Positions 13,080 through 14,201 of a DNA stretch of 14,201 bases are shown here, in pieces. The stretch is from Thermoleophilaceae bacterium. Lineage in GTDB: Bacteria > Actinomycetota > Thermoleophilia > Solirubrobacterales > Thermoleophilaceae. Each line of letters begins with the position of its first letter. The stretch's first letter is position 1. The notes beneath the pieces are model-generated. The model did not search any database and was not told where the DNA came from. It saw nothing but the letters and a program-made list of their open reading frames with translations. A program made the translations under genes and the position numbers. The stretch is from the NCBI GenBank assembly GCA_013812065.1, contig JACCUC010000301.1, forward strand, positions 1-14,201, in the 5' to 3' direction.

Positions 13080-13807
13080 CAGGTGTCCCGGAAGTGGTAG
13101 CCGACACCCCGCACCGTGAAGATGTACTCGGGCTCGCGAGGCTCGCGCTCAAGCTTCTCGCGCAGGTGGCGGATGTGCACGTCGACCGTCCGCGGATCGC
13201 GATAGGCGGCGTCGCCCCACAGTCCCTCGAGCAGCGCCGTGCGGCTGAACACGCGCCCAGGGCTGCGTGCGAGCGTGACGAGGATCTCGAACTCCACATA
13301 GGTCAGGCGCACGGGCTCGCCCCGGACCGCGACCGCCCGCTTGCCGAGGTCGATCTCGAGGTCCTCCACGTCGAGCGGCTCGCCCGCGCCGTCTCGCTCG
13401 CGCTCGCGCACGAGCTCCACGCGCCGCAGCGCCGCCTTCACGCGCGATCGGAACTCGCGCATCGAGAACGGCTTCGTGATGTAGTCGTCGGCGCCCAGTT
13501 CGAGGCCGAGCACCTTGTCGAACTCCTCGGCCTTGGCCGTCAGCATGATGATCGGCACGGCGCTGCGGGCCCGCAGCCGGCGGCAGACATCGAAGCCGTC
13601 GCGCCTGGGGAGCATGACGTCGAGCACGATCAGGTCGAAGCTGCCCTCGCTGAAGCGCTCGAGCGCCTCCTCGCCATCGCGCGCGGGCACAACGTCGTAG
13701 CCCTCCTTGCGGAGCGGATAGGCCAGCAGCTTCTGAACCGACTCCTCGTCGTCGACGAGTAGGATGCGCGGGGGCTGGGACGAGATGTGATCTCCCTCCC
13801 CGATCAT
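13079..13807 (-). CDS. OmpR/PhoB-family response regulator
   Basis: A 242-residue two-domain regulator, partner of the overlapping kinase gene. The receiver domain (about 13-125) has the acidic pair Asp19/Asp20, phospho-acceptor Asp63 in LIVLDVMLPRRDG (59-71), Thr90 in PIIMLTAKA (85-93) and Lys112 in ITKPF (110-114). After a charged linker, the winged-helix DNA-binding domain (about 145-240) contains LTYVEFEILVTLARSPGRVFSR and the recognition-helix region DPRTVDVHIRHLREKLE, and ends GYHF. All switch residues are intact. The ATG at 13807 has GGAG about 10 bases upstream. The divergent gene begins only 32 bp away, so control sites must overlap coding sequence or be shared. Target genes are unknown; self-regulation and control of the divergent gene are likely for this layout. 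Confidence 0.96.
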   Translation of the reverse strand: MIGEGDHISSQPPRILLVDDEESVQKLLAYPLRKEGYDVVPARDGEEALERFSEGSFDLIVLDVMLPRRDGFDVCRRLRARSAVPIIMLTAKAEEFDKVLGLELGADDYITKPFSMREFRSRVKAALRRVELVRERERDGAGEPLDVEDLEIDLGKRAVAVRGEPVRLTYVEFEILVTLARSPGRVFSRTALLEGLWGDAAYRDPRTVDVHIRHLREKLEREPREPEYIFTVRGVGYHFRDT

Positions 13808-13839
13808 TGTAGGTTGGCTCCGGAGAGCCCTTTGGAACC

Positions 13840-14201
13840 GTGATCGAGCCGCGCATCTACCGGGCCGCCCTGCTGCCGGCCCTGCTCGCCGTGCTGGTCG
13901 CCATGTTCTCGGTCGAGAGCAGGCCGGGGGCGCTGCCGCGAGGGCTGGCGGCCGACGAGCTCTTCGACCCCTCTCGCGCGCTCGAGGAGGCCGAGGAGAT
14001 GGCCGCGGCGCGCGACGAGGAGGGCGGCGCCCGCCCGGTGTCGCCTCGGCGCGTGGCCGAGTCGCTCGCCACGAGCGGCTTCGAGTCGAGCATCGACAGC
14101 TTCGAGGTCGGCGACCGCCGGCTCGCCAACGTCATCGGCCGCCGGGCCGGGACGGTCGCGAGCGAGAGCCAGGTCGTCGTCGTGGCCAACCGGGATGGCG
14201 C
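13840..14201 (+). CDS. Membrane-anchored M28-like peptidase, 3' partial
   Basis: A plus-strand frame opens at GTG 13840 and runs off the window (120 full codons). Residues 7-24 (YRAALLPALLAVLVAMFS) are a signal anchor or membrane segment. An Ala/Glu/Arg-rich helical stretch follows (about 36-62). Residues 68-120 look like the start of a Zn-aminopeptidase (M28) fold: SPRRVAESLATSGFESSIDSF, then RLANVIGRRAG, then SQVVVVANRDG. In M28 proteins the last stretch is normally VVVxAHxD, where His is the first zinc ligand; here it is Asn117, which may mean a non-catalytic relative. High GC3 and absence of stops support coding. GGAG lies 14 bases upstream of the GTG. The gene diverges from the response regulator with a 32-bp gap. 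The assignment rests on a partial N-terminus, so it is tentative. Confidence 0.65.
   Translation, partial: MIEPRIYRAALLPALLAVLVAMFSVESRPGALPRGLAADELFDPSRALEEAEEMAAARDEEGGARPVSPRRVAESLATSGFESSIDSFEVGDRRLANVIGRRAGTVASESQVVVVANRDG

Noticed and set aside
13806..13811. TACAAT, a good -10 match on the minus strand at the response-regulator start
   Set aside because: It overlaps the ATG itself, so transcription would start inside the gene with no alternative start codon downstream.

Overview
This 14.2-kb window is very GC-rich and coding-dense. It reads as chromosomal DNA of a high-GC actinobacterium. The TreT-type trehalose synthase, a GT20 enzyme with an SKN motif, the RsbW-like protein and the N-terminus of the last gene suggest the Thermoleophilia/Solirubrobacterales area. 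That placement is inference from remembered families, not from a search. I see no insertion sequence, phage gene, CRISPR array, tRNA or rRNA.

Layout. Plus strand, left: a 5'-truncated hexapeptide-repeat acyltransferase (2-637), a polytopic membrane protein of an uncharacterised family (645-1391), a terminator, a DUF4190 membrane protein (1486-2127), a 220-bp structured spacer, and an RDD membrane protein (2348-3277). The last two carry the same Pro/Ser/Gln-rich N-terminal region and the same juxtamembrane motif. The RDD gene converges on purA, with a small palindrome between them.

Minus strand, read right to left from 7933: rpsF, ssb, rpsR, rplI, dnaB, purA. This is the conserved bacterial order of S6, SSB, S18, L9 and replicative helicase, followed by adenylosuccinate synthetase. 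The rpsF-ssb spacer is long (about 220 bp) and can fold into a compact three-way junction. Further right on the same strand are a trehalose pair (treT, then an OtsA-like GT20 gene 13 bp downstream), an orphan RsbW-like gene that has lost its N-box Asn, and a two-component pair (OmpR-type regulator, then histidine kinase) whose genes overlap as TGATG. A 42-nt near-perfect palindrome abuts the kinase stop codon. At the right edge a divergent plus-strand gene runs off the window. It looks like a membrane-anchored M28-type peptidase with Asn where the first zinc-ligand His is expected.

How the genes relate. The central block couples translation, replication and purine synthesis. The treT/GT20 pair probably makes trehalose or a related compatible solute, and the RsbW-like protein and sensor kinase upstream would fit stress control, though nothing in the sequence proves a shared circuit. 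Three genes (DUF4190, purA, rpsF) lack a clear Shine-Dalgarno sequence and have a TAnnnT box 6-10 nt before the ATG, which suggests leaderless or nearly leaderless mRNAs. The best leads for something undescribed are the rpsF-ssb three-way junction, the paired PQSP-repeat membrane proteins with their structured spacer, the conserved HIHH membrane protein, and the trehalose pair.
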